Shown: piece after piece, positions 1 through 8,410 of the stretch
Numbering within the stretch: position 1 is the stretch's first letter
How the letters are laid out: the number at the start of each line of letters is the position of its first letter
Assembly (NCBI GenBank): GCA_037132075.1
Contig: JBAXPV010000026.1
Location: 1-55,334, forward strand
DNA length: 55,334 bases
From: JBAXPV01 sp037132075
Lineage (GTDB): Bacteria; Bacteroidota; Bacteroidia; Bacteroidales; CAIXZF01
Reading direction: 5' to 3'
Translations under genes and position numbers: made by a program
The notes under the pieces: model-generated
What the model saw: only the letters and a program-made list of their open reading frames with translations
Databases searched by the model: none
Told to the model about the DNA's origin: nothing

Positions 1-95
1 CACTCGAAGGTAGCCCTGTAGATTTTCAGCTGTCTACCCCCTGAACAGTAACCTATTTTTTATTAAAAGAAAAATTAACGATAACTTAATCTGTA

Positions 96-677
96 CTATG
101 GTTTAATCTGATTTATAAAATTAAAAAGGGCTACAGCTTGTAGTTTTTCCACCGGAAAGAGCATAATATCATCAATCACTATTAAATTGGCTTTGTTTAA
201 ACGCTTAAAATCTGCCATTGCAGTAGCTGTATAATCCTTCATCTTTAGCATGTTTATAATTTCTTCCATAGTTCTGAAATAGGCCTTGTAGCCTTTTTTA
301 ACGGCATCGGCACAAAGCCCGGCGGCCAGGAATGTTTTCCCGATTCCGGAAGGGCCCATCAATACGATATTGTAGATTTGATCAAGCCAATCTAATTCTC
401 TTAATTGACTTAACCTTACCTTAGACAGTCCATTTTCAAACGTATAATCGTACGTATTTAAGTCGTGAAAGTGCGGAAGTCGAGCTGATTTCAATCGTTT
501 TTGAACGTCATTGTATTCCCGATGTGAGGCTTCGGCCTGAAAGAGGTTTACAGTATATTGAAGATATCCAATACTGTTTGTCTCAGCATCGATTAGCATT
601 AGGTCCAGGCTTGTGGCTAGACCTCCCATCTTAAATTGCCGGCAGTAACTGCGGATTAATTGTTTCTTTTCCATCAT
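96..677 (-). pseudogene. IS21-family IstB-like ATPase, 3'-truncated remnant
   Basis: IstB is the AAA+ helper ATPase of IS21-type transposition. The Walker A motif GPSGIGKT and the Walker B stretch LIVIDDI are both readable, preceded by the typical N-terminal helical region (KMGGLATSLDLML). The reading frame stops at 96, shortly after Walker B, so the sensor/C-terminal part of about 60-70 residues normally found in IstB is missing. The ATG at 677 (or 674) is chosen as start. The longer open frame to 812 only runs through a 12-bp tandem repeat and has no homologous look. No istA transposase gene lies upstream on the same strand (813-1042), so the element cannot be autonomous. I infer a decayed insertion sequence at the edge of the accessory region. 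Confidence 0.75.
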
Positions 678-720
678 TAGTTTTTGTTTTGCATTAGAAG
701 CATCTATTGTCCAAAAAACT

Positions 721-792
721 ACCCGGAAAACTACCCAGGAAACGACCCAGGAAACGACCCAGAAAACGACCCAGAAAACTGCTAAGAAAACT
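721..792. repeat. 12-bp tandem repeat, about six copies
   Basis: Six consecutive 12-bp units of the form ACCCAGRAAACK follow each other from 721 to 792, the last degenerate. They lie just upstream (minus strand) of the istB remnant and are open in several frames because 12 is a multiple of three, which explains the artificial hydrophobic VVFW-type extension of that frame. Possibly slippage-born; no function visible. Confidence 0.8.
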
Positions 793-1019
793 ACTTGCAT
801 ACTCCAAACCAAATCCCAATCTCGCCAGACTTAATTCTCTATAAGAAGTCATTGACATTGCTTGACTTACGATGGCCTAAAAACATCGGCGGGAGATGGT
901 AAATTTGATCATCGTGTCTACTTATGTCATACCCACTTTCCATGACAGTAAAAACGGCACGTCAAATAATGGCAGAATTTGACAGTTCTGTTATTATTCA
1001 ACTGTTCTAAGGGTTGTAT

Positions 1020-1027
1020 TACCTTTG
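1020..1027 (+). promoter_or_regulatory. Bacteroidota -7 box (TACCTTTG)
   Basis: TACCTTTG matches the Bacteroidota -7 consensus TAnnTTTG and ends 15 nt before the ATG at 1043, which fits a very short leader. No convincing -33 TTTG is seen. The rest of 813-1042 shows no gene. Confidence 0.5.
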
Positions 1028-1042
1028 TGAAAATCTTGGGCA

Positions 1043-1330
1043 ATGACACAGGTAACACTTAGCACCGACACAGCTGAGGAAATGCAAGCTATATTAGCAT
1101 TAATCAGAAGAAACAAGCTGAAATTCAAAGTTGTCGCCATAAAAGAGGAAAGCACTCCTACTAAAAAGTCTGTCAGGAAAGAAAACTGGGCACTACCTGG
1201 AACACCAATGACAGACGGAGAAATGAAGGAACAAGCTGAATTGTTATCAAAGCAAAAGGGTGGAATAACTACTGAACAGCTAGCCAGAAAACAGGAAAAA
1301 TGGAGAAAAGAGCGGTTAGCTGGAGATTAA
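1043..1330 (+). CDS. Small hypothetical protein, possibly antitoxin-like
   Basis: This 95-aa, Lys/Glu-rich soluble protein is not recognised. The N-terminal ~35 residues look like a compact alpha/beta stretch (TQVTLSTDTAEEMQAILAL followed by a short basic strand), and the C-terminal half is a charged helix (EQLARKQEKWRKERLAGD). Size, charge and the island setting resemble antitoxins of type II modules, but no toxin gene follows it directly: the next gene starts 110 bp downstream and has its own -7 box. It is preceded by a good -7 box at 1020-1027. Function unknown; the antitoxin idea is inference only. Confidence 0.55.
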   Translation: MTQVTLSTDTAEEMQAILALIRRNKLKFKVVAIKEESTPTKKSVRKENWALPGTPMTDGEMKEQAELLSKQKGGITTEQLARKQEKWRKERLAGD

Positions 1331-1405
1331 TTTCTGTTTATCCACATAATTATGGATATTTTGAGATAATTTCACAAATTATAACATATTGACAAAATAA
1401 TTACC

Positions 1406-1413
1406 TATATTTG
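1406..1413 (+). promoter_or_regulatory. Bacteroidota -7 box (TATATTTG)
   Basis: TATATTTG fits TAnnTTTG and lies 27 nt before the ATG at 1441 of the AAA15 ATPase gene. It overlaps the upstream TTG at 1411, which argues that translation starts at 1441 rather than at 1411. Confidence 0.5.
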
Positions 1414-1440
1414 CGAATAATTCTCAAAAAAGGCAATAAA

Positions 1441-2739
1441 ATGTTAATCGAATTCACCGTTGGGAACTTTCTTTCCTTCAAGGATAAGAAGACCCTTAGT
1501 CTGGAAGCAACCAGTATCAAGGAGCATAAGGAGACAAATGTCATTAATACTGACCGGCAGGATCTATTAAAAGGAGCCGTGATCTACGGGGCAAATGCAA
1601 GTGGGAAATCCAACCTGATCAAGGCCATGTCAACCATGCGGCGATTAGTACTTAAATCTGTAGAGCTTTCATCAACCTCCGAACTTAAGGTGACTCCTTT
1701 TCTGCTAAGCACCGTCACTGAGGAGGAACCTTCATTTTTTGAGGTGGTATTTCTACTGGATGAAATCAGGTACCGCTATGGTTTTGAAGTAACCAACACC
1801 TTGGTTAAGGCAGAATGGCTTTTTGAACAAAAGAAAAATGTTGAAAAGGAATTGTTCGTGCGTGACGGTGACGGAATCCAAATCTGGTCAGGATTTCCTG
1901 AAGGAAACGGACTTGAAGAAAAGACCAGGGAAAATGCACTTTTTCTGTCAGTTGTTGATCAATTCAATGGGGCTTTGACAAGGAAAATCATGAATTGGTT
2001 TCACAATTTCATTGCTATCTCTGGATTAAGCCATGAGGAATACAAACTGTTGACTTTTAAAATGCTTGGAGATCCCTATACTTTTCCCTTACTTCCAAAA
2101 TTCTTTGATAATCTTGACCTCGGATTCGATGATGTTGAAATTAAGGTAGAATCAGTCCATCCTGAGCTTTTATCTAATGAAGGAACCCAAGGGCTTTTGA
2201 AACAAGTCAATACGGATTTAGTAGGCCAAACCTTATATTCATTCAGTACGACGCATACAAAGTACAATGCAAATAAAGAGCCTCAGGAAAAAGTCAATTT
2301 TGACATGAGGTCTCAAGAATCGGCTGGTTCCAATAAAGTTTTTAATATGTCCGGGCCGGTATTTGAAACATTAAATAAAGGTGGAATCTTGATGATTGAT
2401 GAACTGGATTCAAGTCTTCATCCCTTACTGACACTGGCGATTACCCGTTTATTCAATTCAAGGGAACATAATCCCAGGAATTCACAATTGATCTTTGCAA
2501 CACACGATACTAATCTGTTAAGTTTGGGGAAATACCGGCGTGATCAAATCTTCTTTGTGGAGAAAGATAAATATGGTGCATCAGATCTCTATTCCTTAGT
2601 TGAATATAAAGAAGGTACAAAAACAATCAGAAACGATCGCTCCTACGAAAAGGACTATATTCAAGGCAGGTATGGTGCAATTCCTTTTATTGGTAACGTT
2701 GGTAATCTTTTAACAAATGGCCAGGAAAATAAACGTTGA
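1441..2739 (+). CDS. AAA15-family ATPase, RloA/AbiLi-like, partner of RloB
   Basis: This 432-aa ABC/SMC-type ATPase has Walker A GANASGKS (residues 50-57), a signature-like SAGS stretch about 20 residues before Walker B ILMIDELD (316-323), the D-loop SSLHP and the H-switch ATHDT (353-357). The N-terminal IEFTVGNFLSFKD is typical of AAA15/RloA proteins. The stop overlaps the start of a RloB gene by 23 bp in another frame, so the two are almost certainly co-translated. Known relatives (AbiL, PARIS, OLD-like pairs) combine such an ATPase with a TOPRIM nuclease and block phage growth by abortive infection. The ATG at 1441 is preferred over the TTG at 1411, which lies in the -7 box. Role as the sensor of a two-gene defence module is inferred from family and context. 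Confidence 0.85.
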   Translation: MLIEFTVGNFLSFKDKKTLSLEATSIKEHKETNVINTDRQDLLKGAVIYGANASGKSNLIKAMSTMRRLVLKSVELSSTSELKVTPFLLSTVTEEEPSFFEVVFLLDEIRYRYGFEVTNTLVKAEWLFEQKKNVEKELFVRDGDGIQIWSGFPEGNGLEEKTRENALFLSVVDQFNGALTRKIMNWFHNFIAISGLSHEEYKLLTFKMLGDPYTFPLLPKFFDNLDLGFDDVEIKVESVHPELLSNEGTQGLLKQVNTDLVGQTLYSFSTTHTKYNANKEPQEKVNFDMRSQESAGSNKVFNMSGPVFETLNKGGILMIDELDSSLHPLLTLAITRLFNSREHNPRNSQLIFATHDTNLLSLGKYRRDQIFFVEKDKYGASDLYSLVEYKEGTKTIRNDRSYEKDYIQGRYGAIPFIGNVGNLLTNGQENKR

Positions 2740-3421
2740 CAACGCAATCCTTAGGCGATTACAATATAAGAATCCGAAAAGGAGACAAGATTTCTTGGAA
2801 AAGCGTATTTACTATCTAATAGTATGTGAAGGACAGAAGACCGAACCCAATTATTTTGAGGGTCTTAAACAAACCCTACCCCAGGGAGTATTGACTACTT
2901 GTCAAATTAATATTCAAGGACTGGGTAATAATACCATATCACTTGTAAGACAAGCCAAGAATATCAAGTCAAGAATTGAGGAAGAATCTGGAAGAGAGGT
3001 TGATAAATTGTGGGTTGTTTTCGATAAAGATAGCTTTAGTGCTGATTCGTTCAACAATGCTATTAACAGCTGCCAAACTTCACGGCCAAAAATTCATTGT
3101 GCCTGGTCAAACGAGGCTTTTGAACTTTGGTACCTGCTTCACTTTCATAATTTCAATACTGCATTAAGCCGGGAGGATTACACGGGTTTGATTGAAAAGA
3201 ATCTTAAACCACATCTTGGTGCAGATTTCAAATACAAGAAGAACAGTGTTGAGATGTTTCACTTTCTGACCAGGTATGGTGATATTCATCAAGCCATTAA
3301 ATGGGCGAAAGAATTAGCCAGGCAATACGAAGGACAAGGAAACTTTGCTGATCATAACCCATGTACAATGGTTTTTCAGTTGGTTGAGGAATTGATAAGT
3401 ATGTCAAATCCGGGTTTATAA
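2717..3421 (+). CDS. RloB family TOPRIM-like protein (AbiLii-like effector)
   Basis: This 234-aa protein has the RloB hallmarks: YLIVCEGQKTEPNYF (residues 33-47), with the TOPRIM-type Glu38, VVFDKDSF (100-107) with Asp103 and Asp105, and the SNEAFELWYLLHF block (131-143). The acidic residues form the expected metal-binding centre of a TOPRIM-like nuclease. The start ATG at 2717 lies inside the upstream ATPase gene (23-bp overlap), the arrangement expected for a stoichiometric toxin/effector and its ATPase. By analogy with AbiL and OLD-like systems it is probably the nucleolytic or toxic effector. The substrate cannot be read from the sequence. The gene ends 50 bp before a convergent small gene. 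Confidence 0.85.
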   Translation: MARKINVDNAILRRLQYKNPKRRQDFLEKRIYYLIVCEGQKTEPNYFEGLKQTLPQGVLTTCQINIQGLGNNTISLVRQAKNIKSRIEEESGREVDKLWVVFDKDSFSADSFNNAINSCQTSRPKIHCAWSNEAFELWYLLHFHNFNTALSREDYTGLIEKNLKPHLGADFKYKKNSVEMFHFLTRYGDIHQAIKWAKELARQYEGQGNFADHNPCTMVFQLVEELISMSNPGL

Positions 3422-3470
3422 ACCAAGACATTCATCTGCTTATCTGCTTGATAAACTTGTTTTTGAACAA

Positions 3471-3665
3471 TCAGCTCCTAAGTTTCATAAACAAATCAGC
3501 AGCGTCTTTGCATTTAAAGGTCTTCCCGTTTTCAACATCCCTCATAGCTTTCCGGGTCGTTGCATTTGGAACACTGGTTACGATCCTGGCATACTTTGTA
3601 TGACGAAGGAATTCAAGAAGGGCTTTCCCTTCTTTACTGCTTTCATCAATAATGATTGTAGTCAT
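3471..3665 (-). CDS. Orphan RelB/Phd-like antitoxin-type protein
   Basis: This 64-aa protein begins MTTIIIDESSKEGKALLEFL and ends with the pattern RKAMRDVENGKTFKCKDAADLFMKL, which resembles small Bacteroidota antitoxins that pair with RelE/YoeB-type toxins (N-terminal dimerisation strand, C-terminal toxin-wrapping helix with a GK..D...L tail). The ATG at 3665 is chosen; the longer frame starts at a TTG. No toxin gene follows: downstream on this strand lies only the convergent end of the RloB gene. It is therefore either an orphan or an anti-addiction leftover. Family assignment is moderate. Confidence 0.6.
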   Translation of the reverse strand: MTTIIIDESSKEGKALLEFLRHTKYARIVTSVPNATTRKAMRDVENGKTFKCKDAADLFMKLRS

Positions 3666-3740
3666 ATCGAAATCTTTGCACAAAGAAACATTAAAAAATC
3701 AGCCTGGTAAAATTTTACCTTTACCGAAAATTGAAACCTT

Positions 3741-3836
3741 ATGGATTTTAAAATTCCACCCGGGTTAACGCTCGAGGAACCAAATCCATATGACCGCTTA
3801 ATATCATCCTTAACGTATGACAGTAAAGAAAATTAA
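3741..3836 (+). CDS. Possible 31-aa leader ORF overlapping the SEC-C gene
   Basis: A short frame (MDFKIPPGLTLEEPNPYDRL at its start) begins 17 nt after a near-consensus -7 box (TACCTTTA, 3716-3723) and ends 20 nt inside the next gene. Its Pro/Glu-rich composition and the overlap suggest translational coupling, but nothing proves that it is translated. No homologue is recognised. Confidence 0.25.
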   Translation: MDFKIPPGLTLEEPNPYDRLISSLTYDSKEN

Positions 3837-5217
3837 AACGGAAGAAGAAATTGATGAATTGCGTGACTACTATTATGACACGCTTGATGAAACTGATCGT
3901 TACGAATTCCTGATGAAATTACTTGATGATCAGCCAGGAATCGACTTGGAGATGATTGAAATGTTTGAAGATTGTCCGGAATATAATATTGGTAATTACC
4001 AGGCAATTTCTGATTTCGCCAAAAAATACAAAGCGCTGAACCCCGGAAAATATGCTGAAAATTACGGCTTCATTGAATTAAAACTTACTGACATTGCCTT
4101 TTTTCTGAAAGACAAGGACCAGATTGCCGAGAGTCTTGGTGTTTTAAAAAGCAAGCCTGCTGCCGGTATTGATTCAGTAGTGGGTAAAATGCTGTATCAA
4201 TTACTCTTTAACGGTTATTACAAGGAGGCCGTCAGTTATGCTGAAGTTGTCTGGAAACCATTATCAAAAGATGAAAATTTGATGTTCAGCCCTGAGGTTA
4301 TCTTCTGTTATGTCATTTATTTAAACAAGCTTGAACAACAATACACACTGATTCAATCCGGTGATTCATCAAAATGGCAAACTTTCCGGAAAGAAATAAA
4401 GTCCCTTGGCTTCGATAACTCTGCAGAAAGAATGGATCCCATCTACAATATCCTGGGGCAAAAAGCACAAAAGGAATACACTGAACTAATATTACCCACG
4501 AAACTGGATGAGGGTCTTTTAATTGCTAACATTCACTTTATTATCTTCATGAAGGAAACCTATAATATTCCCTTCATTCTCTCGGACTGGTGGTTTAACA
4601 TCCTGCAAGCCACTGAATTGTTCAAAAAAAGGGATGAACCCGGGGCCCGGTTTTACATTTCTTATCACAGCCTTGACAAGCATATAAGCAGGCAGTGCGA
4701 TTCATTTCTTGGGAGCAACCTGCTTGAAATGTTTGGAAAAGCCTGGGGCCTGCATTATGTGTATGAATTCCTTTACAAATATTCGCTTATAACCGAGCCT
4801 TGGTACTCTATGATGACTGAAAATATTGCACTGTTTAAACGGGAGTTTATGAAAAGCATTGGCAGCGATCTTTGGCAGATGCGGTTTGTTGCAAATTGGC
4901 CAGGGACAGATATCCCCGGGAATCTAAAGGTGACAGAGGGTTTCTTTAACCAGTTCCTGTCACCGGGAATCATCTTCGCTCAGGACATCATCAATGAATC
5001 CTTTGGTAATCTGGAAGGGGAAAGTAGAATTAAGGATGATACGAAAAACGAGAAAATCCGGGATGGCTCTTACCGGACAAAACCAGAATACCTTTCAATG
5101 GACCCGGATCAACCCTTTCGTAAGGAGGGCAAAGATGTTGGAAGGAACGACCCATGTCCCTGTGGCAGCGGGAAAAAATACAAAAAGTGCTGTTTACTGA
5201 ACTCAACCAATAATTGA
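3817..5217 (+). CDS. Hypothetical protein with C-terminal SEC-C zinc motif
   Basis: This 466-aa protein is mostly helical and unrecognised, with an acidic N-terminus (KIKTEEEIDELRDYYYDTL). The last ~20 residues form a SEC-C motif, VGRNDPCPCGSGKKYKKCC, the Cys-rich zinc-binding tail first known from SecA and found on many accessory proteins. No enzymatic motif is visible in residues 1-440. The helical repeat-like body (regular aromatic and leucine spacing) suggests a protein-binding scaffold, but this is inference. It sits alone between the antitoxin-like gene and the convergent TOTE helicase, inside the defence-rich island. Confidence 0.7.
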   Translation: MTVKKIKTEEEIDELRDYYYDTLDETDRYEFLMKLLDDQPGIDLEMIEMFEDCPEYNIGNYQAISDFAKKYKALNPGKYAENYGFIELKLTDIAFFLKDKDQIAESLGVLKSKPAAGIDSVVGKMLYQLLFNGYYKEAVSYAEVVWKPLSKDENLMFSPEVIFCYVIYLNKLEQQYTLIQSGDSSKWQTFRKEIKSLGFDNSAERMDPIYNILGQKAQKEYTELILPTKLDEGLLIANIHFIIFMKETYNIPFILSDWWFNILQATELFKKRDEPGARFYISYHSLDKHISRQCDSFLGSNLLEMFGKAWGLHYVYEFLYKYSLITEPWYSMMTENIALFKREFMKSIGSDLWQMRFVANWPGTDIPGNLKVTEGFFNQFLSPGIIFAQDIINESFGNLEGESRIKDDTKNEKIRDGSYRTKPEYLSMDPDQPFRKEGKDVGRNDPCPCGSGKKYKKCCLLNSTNN

Positions 5218-5261
5218 TATAATTGGTTCAGCAAAGGCACCCCTGGCACGATCCTCCGAAA

Positions 5262-8258
5262 TTACACCAATGTTTCCTCAAGAGAAGACTTCCAGACGAT
5301 GTATCCTTTCATCTCCTCTGTGTAATCATGATGAACCCTTGTGAAATTTCCCGGTAGCTTTTCCAGAAAAGACCTTCTTCCGGTGATTCTTATCGAAAGC
5401 AAGTCGGAGTCAATCTCTTTTAAACGCTTCTTCAAATCATCGATCGATTTGTCCACATGCCAGATGTAAGTGGCTTCTTCCGTATCCAGCGTTTCCATTG
5501 CAATATGATATTGCTCGTCCCCTTCCAAAAGGAAAACAAATGAAAACGGGTCCAGCACAAACCTGATCTTCAATATTGAAGTCTCATGCTGATTTGCGAG
5601 GTAGCGCAACTGCCGGTAATGCCTGACTTTTTTGTTGTTGATGATGGCATCCAATAATTCTGTTTCCGTTTCAAACACTTGCTCATTCTGATTCTGAAGT
5701 TCTGATAAACTTAGCAACCCTGTTTCTTTGGAAGGAGCTTTCCCAAAGAAACTTCTCTCGACAAACCGAAAACGGACTGTATCGACAACTTCTTTATTTA
5801 TTTTCTCCAGGTCATTTGACCAGGCAATTTGAGAGATCAGCCTACCCTGGTTGTATTCTGCATTAATGTGAATCGTGACAAGTTTGGACTTTAGAACCTT
5901 TATAAAATAAGGTTTCAAAACTTCAAATTCCGGACGGATTTGATCATTTTCCACCTCAAATTCCAGGGTTTCTCGCATCCTTTCCACCCAATACCTGAAT
6001 GCAATCACACCATACCTGAATTCCAGATCCTCAACCGGCACCTTTATCCATTCATCAATTTTGATTGTAGTCCGGTTTGACGTGATCTCTGTACCGGTAT
6101 CGTCAAAAAGGGTAGCTTGTCTTTCTAGCTTCCTGTAATATGTATTTCGCTTAAGGAACAGACGGTTCAAATAATCAATTTTAATGTCTCTGTAATCATA
6201 AACCACCGGCAATATCTCTCCGCGCTGAACTCTGCCGATATACTGAATGAGCTTACCTTCAAATGAAAACGGATACGCCAGGAAAAGGCAATGAGCATTT
6301 GTCAGATCTGTTCCTTCCCCGAAATATTGACCAGTGGTGATCAATACCTGGTAATCACCACTCTTTAGTCTATTCCATTTTCCTTTACTCGCTGCCTCAT
6401 TATCGTCACCACTAAGGGCAATTACCTCGAATTTCTGTTTCAGAAACTGGTTCAAAGAATCAATGTGCTCTTTCCTTTCAGTAATAATTACGGACTTTTT
6501 GCCTGACTTGACCTCAGCGATTACATCATCGAGTATCAGCATATTCCTTGCACTATCATGGATCAGAATCTTCGACAGTGTTTCAAATCGGTCCGTTTTT
6601 GAGTTGAAAGGTACGTCAAGTGTGGTATTACGAATGATAATAGTTGCTTTACTTTGATTGGGAACTTCTGCTGTTTTCACTTCATAAATGACATCCCCCA
6701 GATAGATAAAGATAAGCTTACCATCACTGTATTTACGGAACGGCGTTGCTGTCAATCCATACAAATAAAAGGTGGGCAACCTGGAAATTGCCTTTTGATA
6801 AGTCTCGGCAGGAATGTGATGGCATTCGTCCACGATTACAGTACCGAAGGAGTTCATTAATTCTTTGGTTTCATTTTTTTCCATCGCTTTGCTTAGACTC
6901 TGTATCATAGCCACGGTAATGAACTTACCAGGTTTGGCTTTGCCACCTGAGATAAGACCTATCAGGTGCCTGGGGATCCCCAGGAAAGTCTGTATCCTTT
7001 CCATCCATTGATCAGCCAATTGCTTTCTATGGACGATAATTAGGGCAGGTTGTGCCTTTTCTTCAATTATTTTCAGACCAATGACCGTTTTCCCGGAGCC
7101 TGGTGGTGCAACGATAACTCCAAATTCCTTTTTGCGGGTGGCCTCAAGTGCACCCTGCTGATGAAGATAAAGGATGATATTGTTTGGTTTTGCCAGGTCT
7201 GTCCTCGGAAACCTTCGCCTTTCGTCAATAAAATCAAAGTCTATCCTGTTCTCTTTACAAAACCTGATCATGTTTCCCAAGAATCCCCTGGGAATGACCA
7301 GATCATTTTCTCTTTCCTCAATGAGCTTAAAGTATCTTTTCGTCTCATGGATACTTTTACCCAGGTTTTTCCGAATGTAGAATTCGTTATTGGCTATGTT
7401 CAGTTCATCTTTAAGAAAATTGACAAATGTCAACGGCAGAGCCAGTTTATTGATATAAACATTTGTGTTTAAACGAAATACCACACTCTTAACATCCGTA
7501 ATCAAAGCTGTTGATTGGCTGTGGGTTGTCTCATGAGATGGACTGTTTACCAAGCTATCCATGATAGACAAAGAAGTCTTCTCGACAGCTTTAAGGAAAG
7601 TCCTTTGGTCAGGGCAAGGTTCTAAGGTATTCGGATCAATAAAACAACAGTTACCTCTTTCTAAGGCATTTTTATTAAATGGCATGGCTATGAGATTACC
7701 AAAGCCCTTCCCTGATAGTATATCCTGGTTAGGGAACAGCCGGTCAAAACTTGATGCCTTATCAAATTCTGAGAGAACCCCTGCCACTTCTAAAAGCCGG
7801 ATAATCACTTTCCTGCTTTTCCAAGCTGGATAAGGTTTTGGAAAGAAAATCCAAACATGCCCGCCATTCCCGGATCTGGAACGCTCCAAATAAGCATGAA
7901 TCTGGTTTTCAGAGCAGACCTTGATAAACTCCCGGGACTGTTCAACCCAGGCATCGCCATCAAAATCAGCAGCAATAAACCAGGATGTGTTATCCTTAAG
8001 CAGAGGATATATCCCGATCAGCTGTTCACCGGCAAGATGCTTGTCAATTTCTTCCTTGGTAAGTGCTTTGTATTCCTTTTCAGTAAAATCATTGAGGGTC
8101 CCTCCTTTGAATTTATGCTGCCGGAATCTGTATGGATCATAGTGAATGGCGGGCCAATAGCCACTTTTGCTGCCTTTCTCCCAGCGCACAGCGAATACAT
8201 CTGTACGGCAAGCAAAAAGCTCTTGAATTATCTGTATAAACCCTTCACTATTAATCAT
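5262..8258 (-). CDS. TOTE-type primase (AEP) fused to SF2 DEAD/DEAH helicase
   Basis: This 998-aa multidomain protein starts with an archaeo-eukaryotic-primase-like domain of the TOTE conflict-system type (residues ~1-225): catalytic AADFDGDAW (Asp98, Asp100), the SGNGGHVWIFF motif with His134, and the FPNQD block (175-179). A superfamily 2 helicase core follows: Walker A APPGSGKT (384-391), DECHH (477-481), TATPF (503-507) and motif VI QYIGRVQR (672-679). Residues ~690-998 form an unrecognised C-terminal region. The ATG at 8258 is used because the TTG at 8264 lies only two codons upstream and a -7 box sits at 8279-8286. TOTE proteins are predicted to act on foreign nucleic acid; here the gene is divergent from an AbiEi-like regulator. 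Confidence 0.85.
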   Translation of the reverse strand: MINSEGFIQIIQELFACRTDVFAVRWEKGSKSGYWPAIHYDPYRFRQHKFKGGTLNDFTEKEYKALTKEEIDKHLAGEQLIGIYPLLKDNTSWFIAADFDGDAWVEQSREFIKVCSENQIHAYLERSRSGNGGHVWIFFPKPYPAWKSRKVIIRLLEVAGVLSEFDKASSFDRLFPNQDILSGKGFGNLIAMPFNKNALERGNCCFIDPNTLEPCPDQRTFLKAVEKTSLSIMDSLVNSPSHETTHSQSTALITDVKSVVFRLNTNVYINKLALPLTFVNFLKDELNIANNEFYIRKNLGKSIHETKRYFKLIEERENDLVIPRGFLGNMIRFCKENRIDFDFIDERRRFPRTDLAKPNNIILYLHQQGALEATRKKEFGVIVAPPGSGKTVIGLKIIEEKAQPALIIVHRKQLADQWMERIQTFLGIPRHLIGLISGGKAKPGKFITVAMIQSLSKAMEKNETKELMNSFGTVIVDECHHIPAETYQKAISRLPTFYLYGLTATPFRKYSDGKLIFIYLGDVIYEVKTAEVPNQSKATIIIRNTTLDVPFNSKTDRFETLSKILIHDSARNMLILDDVIAEVKSGKKSVIITERKEHIDSLNQFLKQKFEVIALSGDDNEAASKGKWNRLKSGDYQVLITTGQYFGEGTDLTNAHCLFLAYPFSFEGKLIQYIGRVQRGEILPVVYDYRDIKIDYLNRLFLKRNTYYRKLERQATLFDDTGTEITSNRTTIKIDEWIKVPVEDLEFRYGVIAFRYWVERMRETLEFEVENDQIRPEFEVLKPYFIKVLKSKLVTIHINAEYNQGRLISQIAWSNDLEKINKEVVDTVRFRFVERSFFGKAPSKETGLLSLSELQNQNEQVFETETELLDAIINNKKVRHYRQLRYLANQHETSILKIRFVLDPFSFVFLLEGDEQYHIAMETLDTEEATYIWHVDKSIDDLKKRLKEIDSDLLSIRITGRRSFLEKLPGNFTRVHHDYTEEMKGYIVWKSSLEETLV

Positions 8259-8278
8259 TAGCAATACAAATCAATGCT

Positions 8279-8286
8279 CAAAGATA
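8279..8286 (-). promoter_or_regulatory. -7 box for the TOTE gene (TATCTTTG)
   Basis: On the minus strand TATCTTTG matches TAnnTTTG exactly and lies 20 nt upstream of the ATG at 8258. The same octamer is used on the other strand for the divergent gene (8385-8392). Confidence 0.55.
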
Positions 8287-8318
8287 CGATTGAAATTTTA
8301 CATTCATTTTAATATTGT

Positions 8319-8375
8319 CAAATATTTGCCACTTATTATATTTAGTGGCATTTATTTGATTTCAAATATTTGCCA
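8319..8375. promoter_or_regulatory. Putative operator: direct and inverted repeats in divergent promoter
   Basis: A 13-bp direct repeat CAAATATTTGCCA occurs at 8319-8331 and 8363-8375. Between them TGCCACT (8327-8333) and AGTGGCA (8344-8350) form a perfect 7-bp inverted repeat with a 10-bp spacer. The block lies between the two divergent -7 boxes, upstream of a gene with an AbiEi-like winged-helix N-terminus. AbiEi antitoxins bind inverted repeats and repress their own operon, so this is the likely binding site. Confidence 0.6.
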
Positions 8376-8384
8376 GTATTTTTG

Positions 8385-8392
8385 TATCTTTG
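8385..8392 (+). promoter_or_regulatory. -7 box for the AbiEi-like gene (TATCTTTG)
   Basis: TATCTTTG is an exact -7 match. The apparent TTG start at 8390 lies inside it, so translation must begin at the ATG 8411, leaving a leader of about 12 nt. Confidence 0.55.
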
Positions 8393-8410
8393 GCAAAAAT
8401 TGAGTCCAAA

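Noticed and set aside
678..812. Hydrophobic N-terminal extension (VVFW repeats) of the IstB-like frame as a membrane segment
   Set aside because: It is the translation of a 12-bp tandem repeat upstream of the homologous start; IstB proteins are soluble.
7050..7472. Plus-strand ORFs of 60-140 aa inside the TOTE helicase gene
   Set aside because: They lie antisense to conserved helicase sequence and read like reverse complements of it; no independent features.
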